Source of the DNA: Vitis vinifera
Lineage: Eukaryota; Streptophyta; Magnoliopsida; Vitales; Vitaceae
Assembly (NCBI RefSeq): GCF_030704535.1
Contig: NC_081822.1
Location: 9,293,001-9,357,000, forward strand
Length of the DNA stretch: 64,000 bases
Reading direction: 5' to 3'
The notes under the pieces are model-generated. The model ran no database searches and was not told the origin of the DNA. It saw nothing but the letters and a program-made list of their open reading frames with translations. Below are positions 50,001 through 59,012 of this stretch, one piece after another. Each line of letters begins with the position of its first letter. Position 1 is the stretch's first letter. A program made the position numbers and the translations under genes.

Positions 50001-53000
50001 ATGACTAGGAGTTGGTTGACATGGAACGGTTCCTTTATATAATCCAATAACATGAAGTGAAGAGGGAGGAGGAGAACAAAGTAGTTTGTAAGGGTGATAG
50101 CAAAGGAGTTTTCTCTATAAAAGGGATTTATTCTCTTTTGGAGACAGATTGTACCACCCCATTCCCTTGAAAGATTATTTGGAACTCATGGATTACTTCT
50201 AAGGTGAGTTTCTTCACTTGGGAGGTTTGCTAAGGCAAGGTGTTTACTTTGGATCAAAGAAGAGAAAAGGGTAGACGTTAGTCAACAGGTGTGCCTTGTG
50301 CAAAGAGGAGTCTAAGTCCATTGATCATATTCTCCTACATAATGACAAGGCAAGAGTTTAATGGTAGTTCGTGTTCTCTATTTTCAGTATTCAATGAGTT
50401 ATCTCTAAGATGATTAGGGAGACTCTACTTGGGTGGCACAACTCCTTTGTAGGCAAAAGGAGTGTTAAAGCCTGGAGGGTTACTACTTTATATATTTTTT
50501 GGACAAGCTAGAAGGAAAGAAATCGGAGATGTTTTAAAAATGAGGAATTATCAGATCAAAGACTAAAAAACATCTTCCTTAACACTTTCTCTATGTGGGT
50601 TAAGGTGTGCATGGGCAGAGGCTATATGCCTTTAGTGGACTTCATAGATTGGTTGGGTCTTTGTTGAGGGAGTGAGTATTTTTGTGTCCCCCCTTTTTTT
50701 GCTTCTTTTCTTGGTGCTCTTTGTATATGACCTATGTACTTTTATACGCATTTTGCATTCATTAATACACTATAAAAAAATATAAAAAAACAGGTTATTA
50801 AGACTGTCAAGAGAATAACATTCATCATTGTTTCCTCTATATATTCTAGAAACAAATCCTCAAAATTTAAACATGTTTTTCCCAATCCAGTAGATACAGA
50901 AAAAGATAAAAACTGATACACATAATAGTTAAACTCTCCTATAGTCATGTAGTAAACTATATGATATAGCATGCCAGAGAACCCTGATCTAACCTATTCA
51001 TGTAATATTTGCATCACAATACATCAAAATGTGATTTAAAAAAAAATGAAAGAAAAAAGTAATGAAGATACCTTGTCCTTAATTAATTCCACAAAGAAGT
51101 TGAATTGATACACATCAATATCAGCATGGAGTGCTAGATCCAGACCAAATACCCACCATCTTTTAGGGAGTTGCAAAGCAAAATAACTCTTCTTCTGAGG
51201 CATAAACCACCCACCTAACCAGCTCTTATGACATATGTACCTCATGAAAGTGTGAAGTCCATCAAACCAATCTGTAAAAGAAACATTTTGTTGAACCATA
51301 GTGATATGCTATCTAGGCAAAGGAAATTGAGGACTTATTAATGAATAAAAACCTGAGATTTACTAACAAAACATAAGATACAAGTTAAGATAATTCCAGC
51401 AATAATAAAAATAAAAATAAAAATATTTAAAAAAAAAAATGCCAGAAACTTTTTTTTTTTTAATAGGCTTAAAAATGCCAGAAACATATTTGAGCCCAAG
51501 CAGTTATCTTCTCTTTTTGCAGGTGAAAAAACTTTCCAGAGGAAGCTCAGGCTAGGAACTAAGACAAACCATGGTTTCCAGGAATAACAAAACACTGAGG
51601 CCCCTCATATTGCTTCAGTTCAGACAGCCCACAAGGTACCTCTGGCTTGTTTACAGCTATGTGCTCTACTCTATACCATGGAGGAGGCTGGAGTGCATAT
51701 TCAAAAGGGCAAAACAGGCGCCTTTCATATGTGAATGCTGACGGATTAGGGTACCTATTAGAGAACCAAAATATAAATAAATAAGAAATAAAATAAATAA
51801 ATAATATAAACAATTTGCTGAATGAAAAATTCATGACAAACAATTTACACTCAAGACCATTATAGATTAAAGTACTACTATGAAGAAACACCTGGCCAAA
51901 ATTAACACATAAGGGGCACAAGTGCACAAAACCAATATCCTCCAAATCTGCATTCCTAATTACAAGCTTTATATGAAGTATGAACAGAGATCCCTCATCC
52001 AGTCTCAGTGGGTTAATACGACAGTAGAATAAATCTTTCACACAAGCACAACCAATATCAGTTAAAATCACACATATTCCAAGTCCTGAAAAAGCAAAAA
52101 CCACATGAAGTGTCTCTCAAGGTGATCTTAAATCAAACCAAAATGGAAGTATAACTGCAACCAAAACTAGTTATCAGCCGAGGAGTAGAAATAGCGATAC
52201 TCATTGGTACAGGGCATTAGTTGAGTACATGAGACCAAAAGAATTCAAGAAGTAAAGGCCTGACCCATTGAAGCCCTTAATTCAAAAATGCCAAAGAAAT
52301 ATACATTTCAATATTCATTTCTGCAAAATTCACATGCAAAAAAGAAAGAACAAGACAAGTTGACCACATCAAGAGCGTTCAAACAAAAGGGAAGTAGAAA
52401 ATGGACTTTTGGAAACCATCACCAAGAAAACGGTTCCCTCAGAAAAGGCACTCTTTTTACTTCTTCAAACACAATTTTGCATGCAATAACTTATTCTACA
52501 AGATAAGAGGTTAAAGAGGGAATGGCTAGAGGATAAGAAACATAATAGAAGTCTTTTGGCATGTGATAACTTATTCTACAAGATGTGAGGTTAAAGAGGG
52601 AATGGCAAGAGAATGAGAAACATGATAGAGGTCATTTAGGAAGCATCAGTTACTTAGGGAAAAAGCTAGAAAGCTTAAAGTTAGGACCAAGGCCTGTAAA
52701 GTGATATCCAATATTAAGGGCCAAAATTGCTAATGACAATGATGGTGACAAATTGCTTGTGGTGGACCAGTTGTGGTGGACCAGTTGTGGTGGTTGTGGT
52801 GGTTGTGGTGGTGGTGGTAAATGATGGCAAGTGTGGCCATGGTGATACTCTTAGTTTTTCTTCTTTAGCTTTTCACACTTTTCCCTCTCCACTGGCCTCA
52901 AAATCTTTTTTTCTTTTTCTGTCAATTCTTTATTAGCAGAATTTGTAAATAAAGCCTCTTCCCTTGAGATTCCTAACACTTCTTCTGTTTGCTAAAATCC

Positions 53001-53884
53001 AAAACTTAGATTTGGGATAGAATACCAAACTAATCAAATAGTATACCACAAAAAATAAAAATTGGCAAGAGGTAGAAACAAATTAAAAATCTCAGCATCA
53101 GAACAATCTTATTTTCTTCATATTTAAAAGAGTGTCTACCAAAAAAAACCAATGGCAGTAGAATCATTCTACTGAATAGTTCAAAATCCACATCTTTCAG
53201 GAAAATATCTCAAGTACTAACCCTATGCCACACTTGAGGTATTTTAGGATGGAAGGTTCTTCAAGCTAGGAAGATTATGCTACAGTATCAATTTGTCAAT
53301 TTCCAGAACAACAAAACAGCCATAGACATTTAATATTTAATCTAATCAGATCAGCTTAAAGATCTTAAATAAATGGTCCAGCTTACGCAAGATCCCCTCC
53401 AATAAGTAGTAAGTCTCCACGTGGTAGGACACGAAAGGAATCCTTAGTATTGAGCCGAATGGAAGGCTGAGCAAGTAATCGTGCCACAGTATAGGATGAG
53501 TTTCCACCATCACCAGTATCAGCCATGAAGTCAAACCACAGATCTTCTTTTTCACTAAAATGATCGTACAAAATATCTCCATGCGGAACTCCATCGCAAG
53601 CCTTGTTCATTGACGCCTGATGATGGGTGAAAGGGAAAGATGAAAACATGCAAGCATGATTTGAATTGTATCATAAGGCACAAGAAGAAAAACTCAAAAA
53701 TTCTCGTTCGCTTCTTCACACAAATAGTTAAAGAAAGGGCATTTTACTTTTCATTTAACATTTAAGAATCACAATATAACTACCAATAAGTACAAAGTAA
53801 ATATATTACAACTCGAGAGAATAAATAACTTAATAAGTTTAACATCAAGAAGTTGAAAGAAACAAAAATATGCACAAAGAAGTT

Positions 53885-53921
<37 letters not shown>

Positions 53922-56662
53922 CTAAAACTATGATGGTCCATGATGGAACAGAACAGTAAGATTACATTTGGGCTTTCCGTTTAGTACTGGATATAAATCA
54001 ATGAGGATGAGAGATATAATAGCAACAAGACAGCTCTATATTTCTCAGGGCCGAGCAAAGGTTATTCCTTTAAAGAGTATGAATTTCAACACTGACATAA
54101 AAATTCTTGACCAATTATTATCACATTCCTGAGTCTGGTGAAAAAAGGTTGTACAGTTTCTGAAACCCAAACTACTAGAAATAAATAACATAAAACATTT
54201 GTTTATAGGTCCTTCCACAGAAAAATCTCTCTCATTTCTTTAGAAGTATCAGATCTCTTGCAGGGAAACAAGAGGTTTCATCATCACAGGACTTGCTAAG
54301 TTTCCTGAAATACTTAGAGGCAGAGGGGAGGGGAGGCAGAGAGAGGGAGAAAGAGAGTGATTCTTGCTATTTAAAAGAAAAAAGGACACCATAATGTTAA
54401 CAACCATGATGCAAAAGAATGTGGAATTGTACCTGCATCATGCGCATGTCAAAGCGACCAACAAACACAGTTACTGATACCAGGAGGTCAAAAGCTGTCT
54501 TAAAAAGATCAGCTGATGTTCTGCAACACAAGCATCGGCAAAGTGAGGACAGTTAACTAGTTAACTGAGATTTTCTTTCCAACTAACCCCCTCCTCTTCA
54601 TAAAAAAAAAGGAATAACTAAATAAATGACGAATATTGAACATATACCCCGAATACCAAGGGACCATATCCAAGAAATCAGGCTTCATTTGCTTTTTCTT
54701 CAACTCCTCATAATCTTTAACTGACAAAGGGTGAGTAAGAGCCCATCTGTTGATAGTCAGATATCAATGAAGTAGGACATGATGCAAAAAATAATAAGAA
54801 ATGTGGGATTGAACTTAAAAGAATCTTAGACAATGGTTACTATATATTACTACCATATCCATGCATTTTATTCTGCTGCCAAAATTGGGGGCAGCAGGCA
54901 TATGTTAACAAAAGAATAAGTTCCATTCATTCCACCTCCTAAAAAGGGAAATGCACGAGTTCCACCAAAGGAGGGTGAAAGCTCCACCAACCAAATGGTT
55001 AATATCATCCAGGTCATGGATGCAGTTTTTCTTTGGTCAGGTTTGTCAACAGGATTCCCACATCTAAAAAATTGGGCGAAAAAATAAAAATATCAACCTT
55101 CATGCACTAATTAACTACTCTCCTCAATCAAAACAATAGAGGCACGATAAAAAGTAAACACCAATGGAGTTGCTTAAAAGCACAACCCAACAACAAACTT
55201 CCTTGACCACACCAACATTTACCTACCCCACTCTAAAACACCAACAAAAAACACCAAATTAAAAAATAAAAAATAAATAAAATTAAGAACGCTTTTAAAT
55301 AGACAAAATTCAATAGCATCAATGAAAATGTACTTTTCCAGGAAAAAACCATAAAATCTCAAAAAAAAAATTATATGCATATGTATCCACACACTGAGGA
55401 AGAGGATTCTGTGACTCCTAATTAATATCAAGACATAACAATCACAATATTTTATACAACCAAAAACTGTAAGTGACTACTCACCCTGATGATCTTTCCA
55501 CCACATAGTTGGCAATATAGAGGCCTATAAATGTAGCCCATAATGAGTATATGGGAGAGATTTCATCTGATGAACCAGGACATGAGCCAGTACAAGCCAA
55601 CTGAGAAAGCAAAAAAAATAACGATAAGTGACAAAAAAAATGAGAACTAACAGACATAATAAAACTCAGAATGGCTTCTAATGGTACCTCCCCATAAATA
55701 ACCCACTTGGACAAAAGCGGGTAATCACTGGCAGAACCAACTGGAGCAAACCAAGATGAGCAGACCTGATCTTTCAACTCATTCATGCGGGTGAATTTTG
55801 AAAGCCATGTGTTTCTCTCTTCTTTCTTCCAAAAAGAAAACCAACCAGAATTCCTTCTCTCAAATGGTCTTTGTCTCAAAATAGCACGATTACCACAATG
55901 ACTATAAAATACACAGCAGGCTATACTTAGAACCTACACAGAGAATAAGGCCATCAGAACAAGGCTCTGAATTTTACATGCAAAGCCAAAGGCTGTGATA
56001 AAAAGAAAACATCTAGTGTAAGCAACCAGCATGTCATCAGGACTTACAGCACAATTTTGAATGATGGTCAAGATCTCTGGCTTCTTTCCAGCAACACGTG
56101 CAACAAGACCAATATACCAAAGGCCAAGAAACATAATATGGAAAACAAGAAGAAACAGGATGGATGAGACATATATTGTCAAAAACAAAGAAAGATTCAT
56201 CCTCATATCCACTCCCATTGATAGAAAACTAGGAAGATGATAAATAGCTGCCACTAAAATCCAGGCTACATACCTGCCAAAAAAAGGTTAACCAAGACAA
56301 TTAGCTCAATGTGAGTAATTTCCTGTATTGTAATTAGAAATAGATGAGTACACGTGGAGGTACAATAAAAACACAAGCAAAAGAAATACATGAGAGCAAA
56401 ATACTTACCACCGACTAAAATTTGAATAACTCGGCTTAATTGTCTTCCCTATAAATGGAGATGAAAAGAAATAGAAGAAACCAAGCAAACAGGCATACAT
56501 TGACCACCATTTAATATTATTATCTAACTTCTGTATAAGAGTATGCATATTATCAGACGAGATAAAAAAGAGGCAACCCACAACTACAGCAATAATTGCA
56601 TGACGGGAATGCTCATGTGGGTAAGGATATCTATGAGTCAGAATTGTTCTGACCCTCTCCAT
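32040..56662 (-). CDS. Multi-pass membrane calcineurin-like metallophosphoesterase, 15 coding exons, with a frameshift
   Basis: Exons in transcript order: 56662-56409, 56273-56048, 55933-55688, 55600-55485, 54746-54648, 54520-54433, 53616-53387, 51754-51570, 51271-51072, 42102-41770, 41653-41552, 35731-35434, 33553-33404, 33324-33040, 32243-32040. All introns are GT-AG. The summed coding length is 3,016 bases, one more than a multiple of three; exon 13 carries the apparent extra base. The intended product is about 1,004 residues. Metallophosphoesterase motifs are ADTGDGGNS and GGDLAYP (around 375-422), PGNHDWFDGL (around 478-487), MTHEPNW (around 556) and MAGDLHHY (around 590). Several transmembrane helices lie on each side of the domain (N-terminal 1-280, C-terminal 670-900). 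Family members are plant-conserved with unknown substrate. The 5' UTR is spliced: an exon reaches back to 56811, and a donor at 57667 suggests a non-coding first exon near 57.7 kb. Four transposon insertions enlarge its introns. Confidence 0.9.
33540..33543 (-). other. Apparent 1-base insertion (T4 where T3 fits) in exon 13
   Basis: Exon 12 ends one base into a codon (GT donor at 35433). With that phase, exon 13 reads GYHT and then hits a stop 11 codons later. Removing one T from the TTTT run (plus-strand A4 at 33540-33543) restores an open frame through the rest of exon 13 and into exons 14 and 15, and yields a natural continuation (YHTLYQWYRTVESEHF). No alternative donor or acceptor near the two junctions repairs the phase. 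It is either a real loss-of-function change or a homopolymer error. Confidence 0.75.
33700..35045 (+). mobile_element. Degenerate L1-type LINE 3' end, nested insert inside
   Basis: The segment lies in intron 12 of the metallophosphoesterase gene, in opposite orientation. Positions 33735-34030 carry remnants of the LINE tail (GDG..VKFWND-like, VWKVEESLEL-like). Positions 34460-34800 carry the zinc-binding tail of RVT proteins (FFAWEVVWGK-like, RCILCKSEEES, then FGTTWVDPSLVRETILGW). The end has the usual LINE 3' UTR followed by an A-rich tail at about 35037-35045. The two halves are separated by about 400 bp (34045-34440) of unrelated sequence. Boundaries are approximate. Confidence 0.7.
34045..34440. 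mobile_element. Insert nested in the LINE fragment, class uncertain
   Basis: The block interrupts the LINE coding remnant. It contains a phrase (GGTTCGACCAACCATACCTACATCC, around 34197-34221) resembling a motif found in many plant retroelement copies, but I see no clear terminal repeats or target duplication. Confidence 0.35.
35830..35834. repeat. Target site duplication GAAAG, left copy
   Basis: The five bases directly before the TG of the left LTR match the five directly after the CA of the right LTR (41356-41360). Confidence 0.95.
35835..36048 (-). repeat. 3' LTR of the intact copia element
   Basis: 214 bp, TG...CA ends. It differs from the other LTR by one substitution (GAATCAT versus GGATCAT) and one A in a homopolymer. 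Confidence 0.97.
36049..36060 (-). other. Polypurine tract of the copia element
   Basis: The minus strand reads CTTGAGGGGGAG immediately before the 3' LTR. The polyprotein stop codon TGA (36058-36056) lies inside this tract, so coding sequence and plus-strand primer overlap. Confidence 0.85.
36056..40516 (-). CDS. Copia gag-pol polyprotein, intact
   Basis: The frame is open for 1,486 residues from the ATG at 40516 (a second ATG at 40501 is also possible) and stays open 36 codons further upstream without an ATG. Domain order, with rough residues: UBN2-type gag (20-230); zinc knuckle CDYCKKPGHYKEAC (about 269); aspartic protease VDTGASDH (about 357); GAG-pre-integrase with LHYRLGHPS (about 507); integrase core with HSDVWGP (about 565) and QQNGVAERKNR (about 655); reverse transcriptase from about 1000 with YVDD (about 1166); RNase H with SDADWAG (about 1332) and an ADILTKALP-type tail. 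The order protease-integrase-RT-RNase H defines Ty1/copia. No stop or frameshift is present and all listed catalytic motifs are kept, so the copy may still be active. Confidence 0.97.
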   Translation of the reverse strand: MTKYGMASSQVSNVTSPESGGRSEIPNLGGNDSSPILITGHKLNGHNYLQWSQSVLLFICGKGKDEYLTGESAMPETTEPGFRKWKIENSMIMSWLINSMNNDIGENFLLFGTAKDIWDAAKETYSSFENISELFQVESALHDFRQGEQSVTQYYNTLTRYWQQLDLFETRSWKCSDDAATYRQIVEQKRLFKFFLGLNRELDDVRGRIMGIKPLSSLREAFSEVRHEESRKKVMMGSKEQPAPTLDGSALAARSFNSSGGDCQKRVRPWCDYCKKPGHYKEACWKLHGKPADWKPKPRTDRDGRAHVAANSESTSVPEPSPFNKEQMEMLQKLLSQVGSGSTTGIALTASRGGMKLWIVDTGASDHMTGDAAILQNYKPSNGHSSVHIADGSKSKIAGTGSIKLTKDLYLDSVLHVPNLDCNLLSISKLARDLQCVTKFYPNSCVFQDLKSGKMIGSAELCSGLYLLSCGQFSNQVSQASCVQSQSMLESFNSVSNSKVNKDSEIIMLHYRLGHPSFVYLAKLFPKLFINKNPASYHCEICQFAKHTQTVYPQIPYKPSTVFSLVHSDVWGPSRIKNISGTRWFVTFVDDHTRVTWVFLMKEKSEVGHIFQTFNLMVQNQFNSKIQVLKLDNAKEYFTSSLSTYLQNHGIIHISSCVDTPQQNGVAERKNRHLLEVARCLMFSSNVPNYFWGEAILTATYLINRMPSRVLTFQSPRQLFLKQFPHTRAASSDLPLKVFGCTAFVHVYPQNRSKFAPRANKCIFLGYSPTQKGYKCYSPTNKRFYTTMDVSFFEHVFFYPKFHVQGESMNEHQVWESRLEGVPFFHSESPNPSQFAPTELSTPMPSSVQPAQHTDVPSPVTIQSPMPIQPIAPQLANENLQVYIRRRKRQELEHGSQSTCDQYIDSNSSLPEENIGEDRAGEVLIPNIDDSTLPIALRKGVRRCTDHPIGNYVMYEGLSPSYRAFATSLDDTQVPNTIQEALKISEWKKAVQDEIDALEKNGTWTIIDLPVGKRPVGCKWIFTIKYKADGSVERFKARLVARGFTQSYGIDYQETFAPVAKLNTIRILLSLAVNQDWCLQQLDIKNAFLNGDLEEEVYMEIPPGFEESMAKNQVCKLQKSLYGLKQSPRVWFDRFTKAVLKLGYKQGQTDHTLFVKKSHAGKMAILIVYVDDIILSGNDMEELHNLKKYLSEEFEVKDLGNLKYFLGMEVARSRKGIVVSQRKYILDLLKETGMLGCKPIDTPMDSQKKLGIEKESTPVDRGRYQRLVGRLIYLSHTRPDIGFAVSAVSQFMHSPTEEHMEAVYRILRYLKMTPGKGLFFRKTENRDTEVYSDADWAGNIIDRRSTSGYCSFVWGNLVTWRSKKQSVVARSSAEAEYRALAQGICEGIWIKRVLSELGQTSSSPILMMCDNQAAISITKNPVHHDRTKHVEIDRHFITEKVTSETVKLNYVPTKHQTADILTKALPRPNFEDLTCKLGLYDIYSPA
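40517..41127 (-). other. 5' leader of the copia element, GC-rich with short repeats
   Basis: The part next to the LTR has degenerate repeats of a GAGAGATGGCC(A/T)GA phrase (about 41005-41105). The middle has several CGCCGGAAA-like repeats (about 40720-40935). GC content is clearly higher than the surrounding intron. No ATG-started ORF of note is seen in the sense direction. Confidence 0.7.
41128..41140 (-). other. Primer-binding site of the intact copia element
   Basis: The minus strand reads TGGTATCAGAGCC directly after the 5' LTR, complementary to the 3' end of initiator Met tRNA. Confidence 0.95.
41141..41355 (-). repeat. 5' LTR of the intact copia element
   Basis: 215 bp, the near-identical partner of 35835-36048. 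It should contain the element's promoter; a TATA-rich stretch (ATATATATA) lies near 41194. Confidence 0.97.
41356..41360. repeat. Target site duplication GAAAG, right copy
   Basis: Matches 35830-35834 exactly. Confidence 0.95.
43237..45505 (+). mobile_element. Non-autonomous Helitron in intron 9 of the metallophosphoesterase gene
   Basis: The 5' end reads TCTTTATACTATAAAAGCC, close to plant Helitron starts, with a host A at 43236. The 3' end has a short hairpin CACGTGC-CTT-GCACATG (45477-45493, one mismatch), eight bases, then CTAG (45502-45505) and a host T. This matches the Helitron rules: 5'-TC, 3' hairpin before CTRR, insertion between A and T, and no target duplication. The element is 2.27 kb and encodes no Rep/helicase. 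Inside are AT-rich stretches, a T-rich run near 44450 and a short ORF (44662-44895) that I cannot assign. Neither end has been compared with other copies. Confidence 0.7.
46317..50790 (+). mobile_element. Degenerate L1-type LINE in the same large intron
   Basis: Remnants of ORF1-like sequence (46317-46793) are followed by an endonuclease start (VLSWNVRWAN at about 47053). The reverse transcriptase follows (LVLIPKKKGANDLKDLRS near 48530; LFFVDDTIVLFGAS near 49105, where FADD has become FVDD; SGLKINLEKSEM near 49195), with the tail region WGRETLENKIHFVKF (about 49540) and a zinc-binding CALCK/CLVQ-like end (about 50290). Many stops and frame changes separate these pieces. A LINE-type 3' UTR and A-rich tail end at about 50790. 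The left boundary is uncertain and I found no target duplication. It runs opposite to the host gene. Confidence 0.85.
48916..49671 (+). pseudogene. LINE reverse transcriptase fragment
   Basis: This is the longest remaining open piece of the LINE, 251 codons. It holds the second half of the RT domain and the thumb or connector region, with the catalytic box reading FVDD. It is broken on both sides by frameshifts, so it is not functional. Confidence 0.85.
52475..52637. repeat. Two-copy tandem repeat, 80-bp period
   Basis: The block beginning TTTTGCATG...ATAACTTATTCTACAAGAT (52475/52486) recurs at 52566 with about ten differences. It is non-coding and lies in intron 7 of the metallophosphoesterase gene. 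Confidence 0.85.
52756..52822. repeat. Degenerate TGG/TGGTTG repeat
   Basis: The duplicated phrase GTGGTGGACCAGTT is followed by TGTGGTGGT units. It is a simple-sequence expansion in an intron. Confidence 0.85.
53887..53917. repeat. (AG)n microsatellite
   Basis: About 15 uninterrupted AG units in intron 6 of the metallophosphoesterase gene. Confidence 0.95.
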
Positions 56663-57625
56663 TTTAAGTGTCTCTAGTAAACCAACAGACTGTTTATCAG
56701 ATCCCGTTAAGCAATCTTGTACTAATTCTCTTCCCTTCACTTGATCCAAACTCTTACATATAAACAACACTTTGTAAGCACCAAAGACACCAAAGAGCCG
56801 GTTCCTGAATCCTGTACACAAATCCAAACAAAAGAATTGAGAAAAAAATCATGTTTAAAATATTAAAAAAACCCTCATTTGTCGATCACTTTCTTGTCAT
56901 TTTCTACCCAAGAAACAAATAGAGCATTTAAGTAGAATATTCAGTGATCGGTTCCATTTACAAAATAACAATTACCGAAAATGAATGAGAAGAGAAACCA
57001 GCATGGTAATGAGTAATTCTAATGTGTACTCTGTTTGACTAATTCAAGTAATTATGTGGCGTGCATTGTATGCTTTACCCGTTTCTTCTGAAATGAAACA
57101 TTCCCAAACTTATATAACAGTCAAATTAGGGTTTGTCTTTGAAAAGCAAAAGCACTGACCAAACAACAGGGAAAAAAACCTGCTTGATTGCCAAGAAAAC
57201 AGCCGAAATAAGAAATAAAAAACACAAAATTCTAAACCTTATGCTCTTGCTGTTTGTCCTTCCGATAAACGCATACACATACCCTCACCCGGACCTTACA
57301 AAATAGTTGGGATTAGGTTCAGTTGCATGGAGGCCTTAGTCGTCTCTAGTCTTAACCATGAAAGAAACTGGAATGTTCAAACCCTAATCCTTTTACCGGG
57401 GCAGGTTCATTACTTTTCCCACCTTTTCCCAGCAATCGAACAGTATACTAGGGTTTGCTTCCAGACCCAACACAACATAGCATGTAGCCTCGGCAAAACA
57501 AAAATCAAGTGCCCAAGAACTCAAAGCAACAACATTTCTACTCAGAAACAAAGTAAAAAATCAAACCAAAAAATGATCAGTGGTGAGATAGTAATCCTAC
57601 CGTAATTCAAAAAACACAAATTCCT

Positions 57626-57658
<33 letters not shown>
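57626..57658. repeat. (AG)n microsatellite next to the presumed 5' UTR donor
   Basis: GA repeats with one AAA interruption lie just inside the first intron of the metallophosphoesterase transcript (donor at 57667). On the transcript this is a CT-rich tract, common in plant leader introns. Confidence 0.9.
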
Positions 57659-57660
<2 letters not shown>

Positions 57661-57667
57661 AGGGTAC

Positions 57668-58260
57668 CTGAAAAGAGGAATGAAAGGAAGAGAAAGGGTG
57701 CCTGTGGTAGCAATAAAGAGAGATAAGAGAGAGAGGAACAGGAATTTTTCTAAGGAACCGACTTGGCATCTGGATTCGTTTGTGAGGAACCGAAATATGG
57801 GATATTCCCTTCAAAGTTCAACAGAACACCACCACCACCCCATCACTTTGCTTCCCCACATCACAATTTACTAATTCAATTGCCGCATTGCTTCCCATTT
57901 ACGACTCCTTCAGGTTTTCTTTTTTCTACTTGTGTCAGTCCTCAATTTTGATTGTTTGAATTGGATTTTTTATCTCAGCACCCTCTTCTCCTTGGGCTCA
58001 TTGGATATCAACTATTGGGCCTACCTGGGTCTAGCAAGGTCCGCTGCCAATATCACAGCCCAGGTTCCCGAGTAATGCAGTCTTATGTATCTTTGACCAA
58101 CTTTGGTAAAAAATTCATAGGCTGAAACATTCCAGTCGGCACCGCCCACCGCCGCCACCGTCCTTTCCACTTGCCTTCATTTTCCACGTCATCGCCCACA
58201 GTCGCAGCTGCCCTCTCCAAACTGCCATCCCAACTGTATAGAAAGTGGTGAGAAGGAAGG
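57668..58260 (-). promoter_or_regulatory. Probable non-coding first exon and promoter of the metallophosphoesterase gene
   Basis: The minus strand has CAG|GTACCC at 57668/57667, a good donor. It could pair with the acceptor next to 56811, giving a spliced 5' UTR. No coding ORF fits upstream. Site-II-like motifs (TGGGCTC and GGGCCTA-type, about 57990-58065) lie further up. The exon boundary is an inference. Confidence 0.45.
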
Positions 58261-58943
58261 TCACGCTATGTTTGTAGTTCGAGAAAATACGAGGAAAAAG
58301 ATAAAAATAAAATAGAATTAATAAATTATTTTCAACTTATCTCACTTTTTTTATATAAAATTAAATAATTTTAAAATATATACATTTTTAATTAATTTTA
58401 ATCATATTTAATTTTTTTAAATATTTTTAATAGTGAAATCAAAATATAAGAATATTAGAGTCTAATTGACCATAGAAATAAAAAATAATTAAAAAATAGA
58501 AAAATACTTATAAAATTTCATAAAATCGTCTAAATATTGTCCTCTATTTTTTATTTTTGAAAATAATATAAATAAAAAATCATTTCTATAGAATAAGTAG
58601 AAGTTATTTCATAATAAAAGAATTTTAAAAAAATCATAAAAATAAATAAAATTAAGTAAAATATTAATTTTTTTTCTCTTTCCACGATCTAATATTAATA
58701 TTAAAAATCTTTAAATATGATTTTTTGTTTAAAATTAACGTATGTTTTTCCAAATTTCTTTATAATTTTTTATTTAACAAAAAAATTTTAAATCAAACTA
58801 TACTTGATGCATAAAATTTATTAATTTTTAAAAATAATTTAAAACTTAAAAACCAACTTGACTAGTGCTAAAAATTTATAGAACTCGATAATATTAAAAA
58901 ATCAAGGAACAAACTTTATTTTAAATGACTTGGGTAGTTTTTT

Positions 58944-59012
<69 letters not shown>

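Noticed and set aside
58947-59009. (TA)n tract as an origin or regulatory element
   Set aside because: A simple microsatellite expansion explains it, with no flanking gene promoter within reach.
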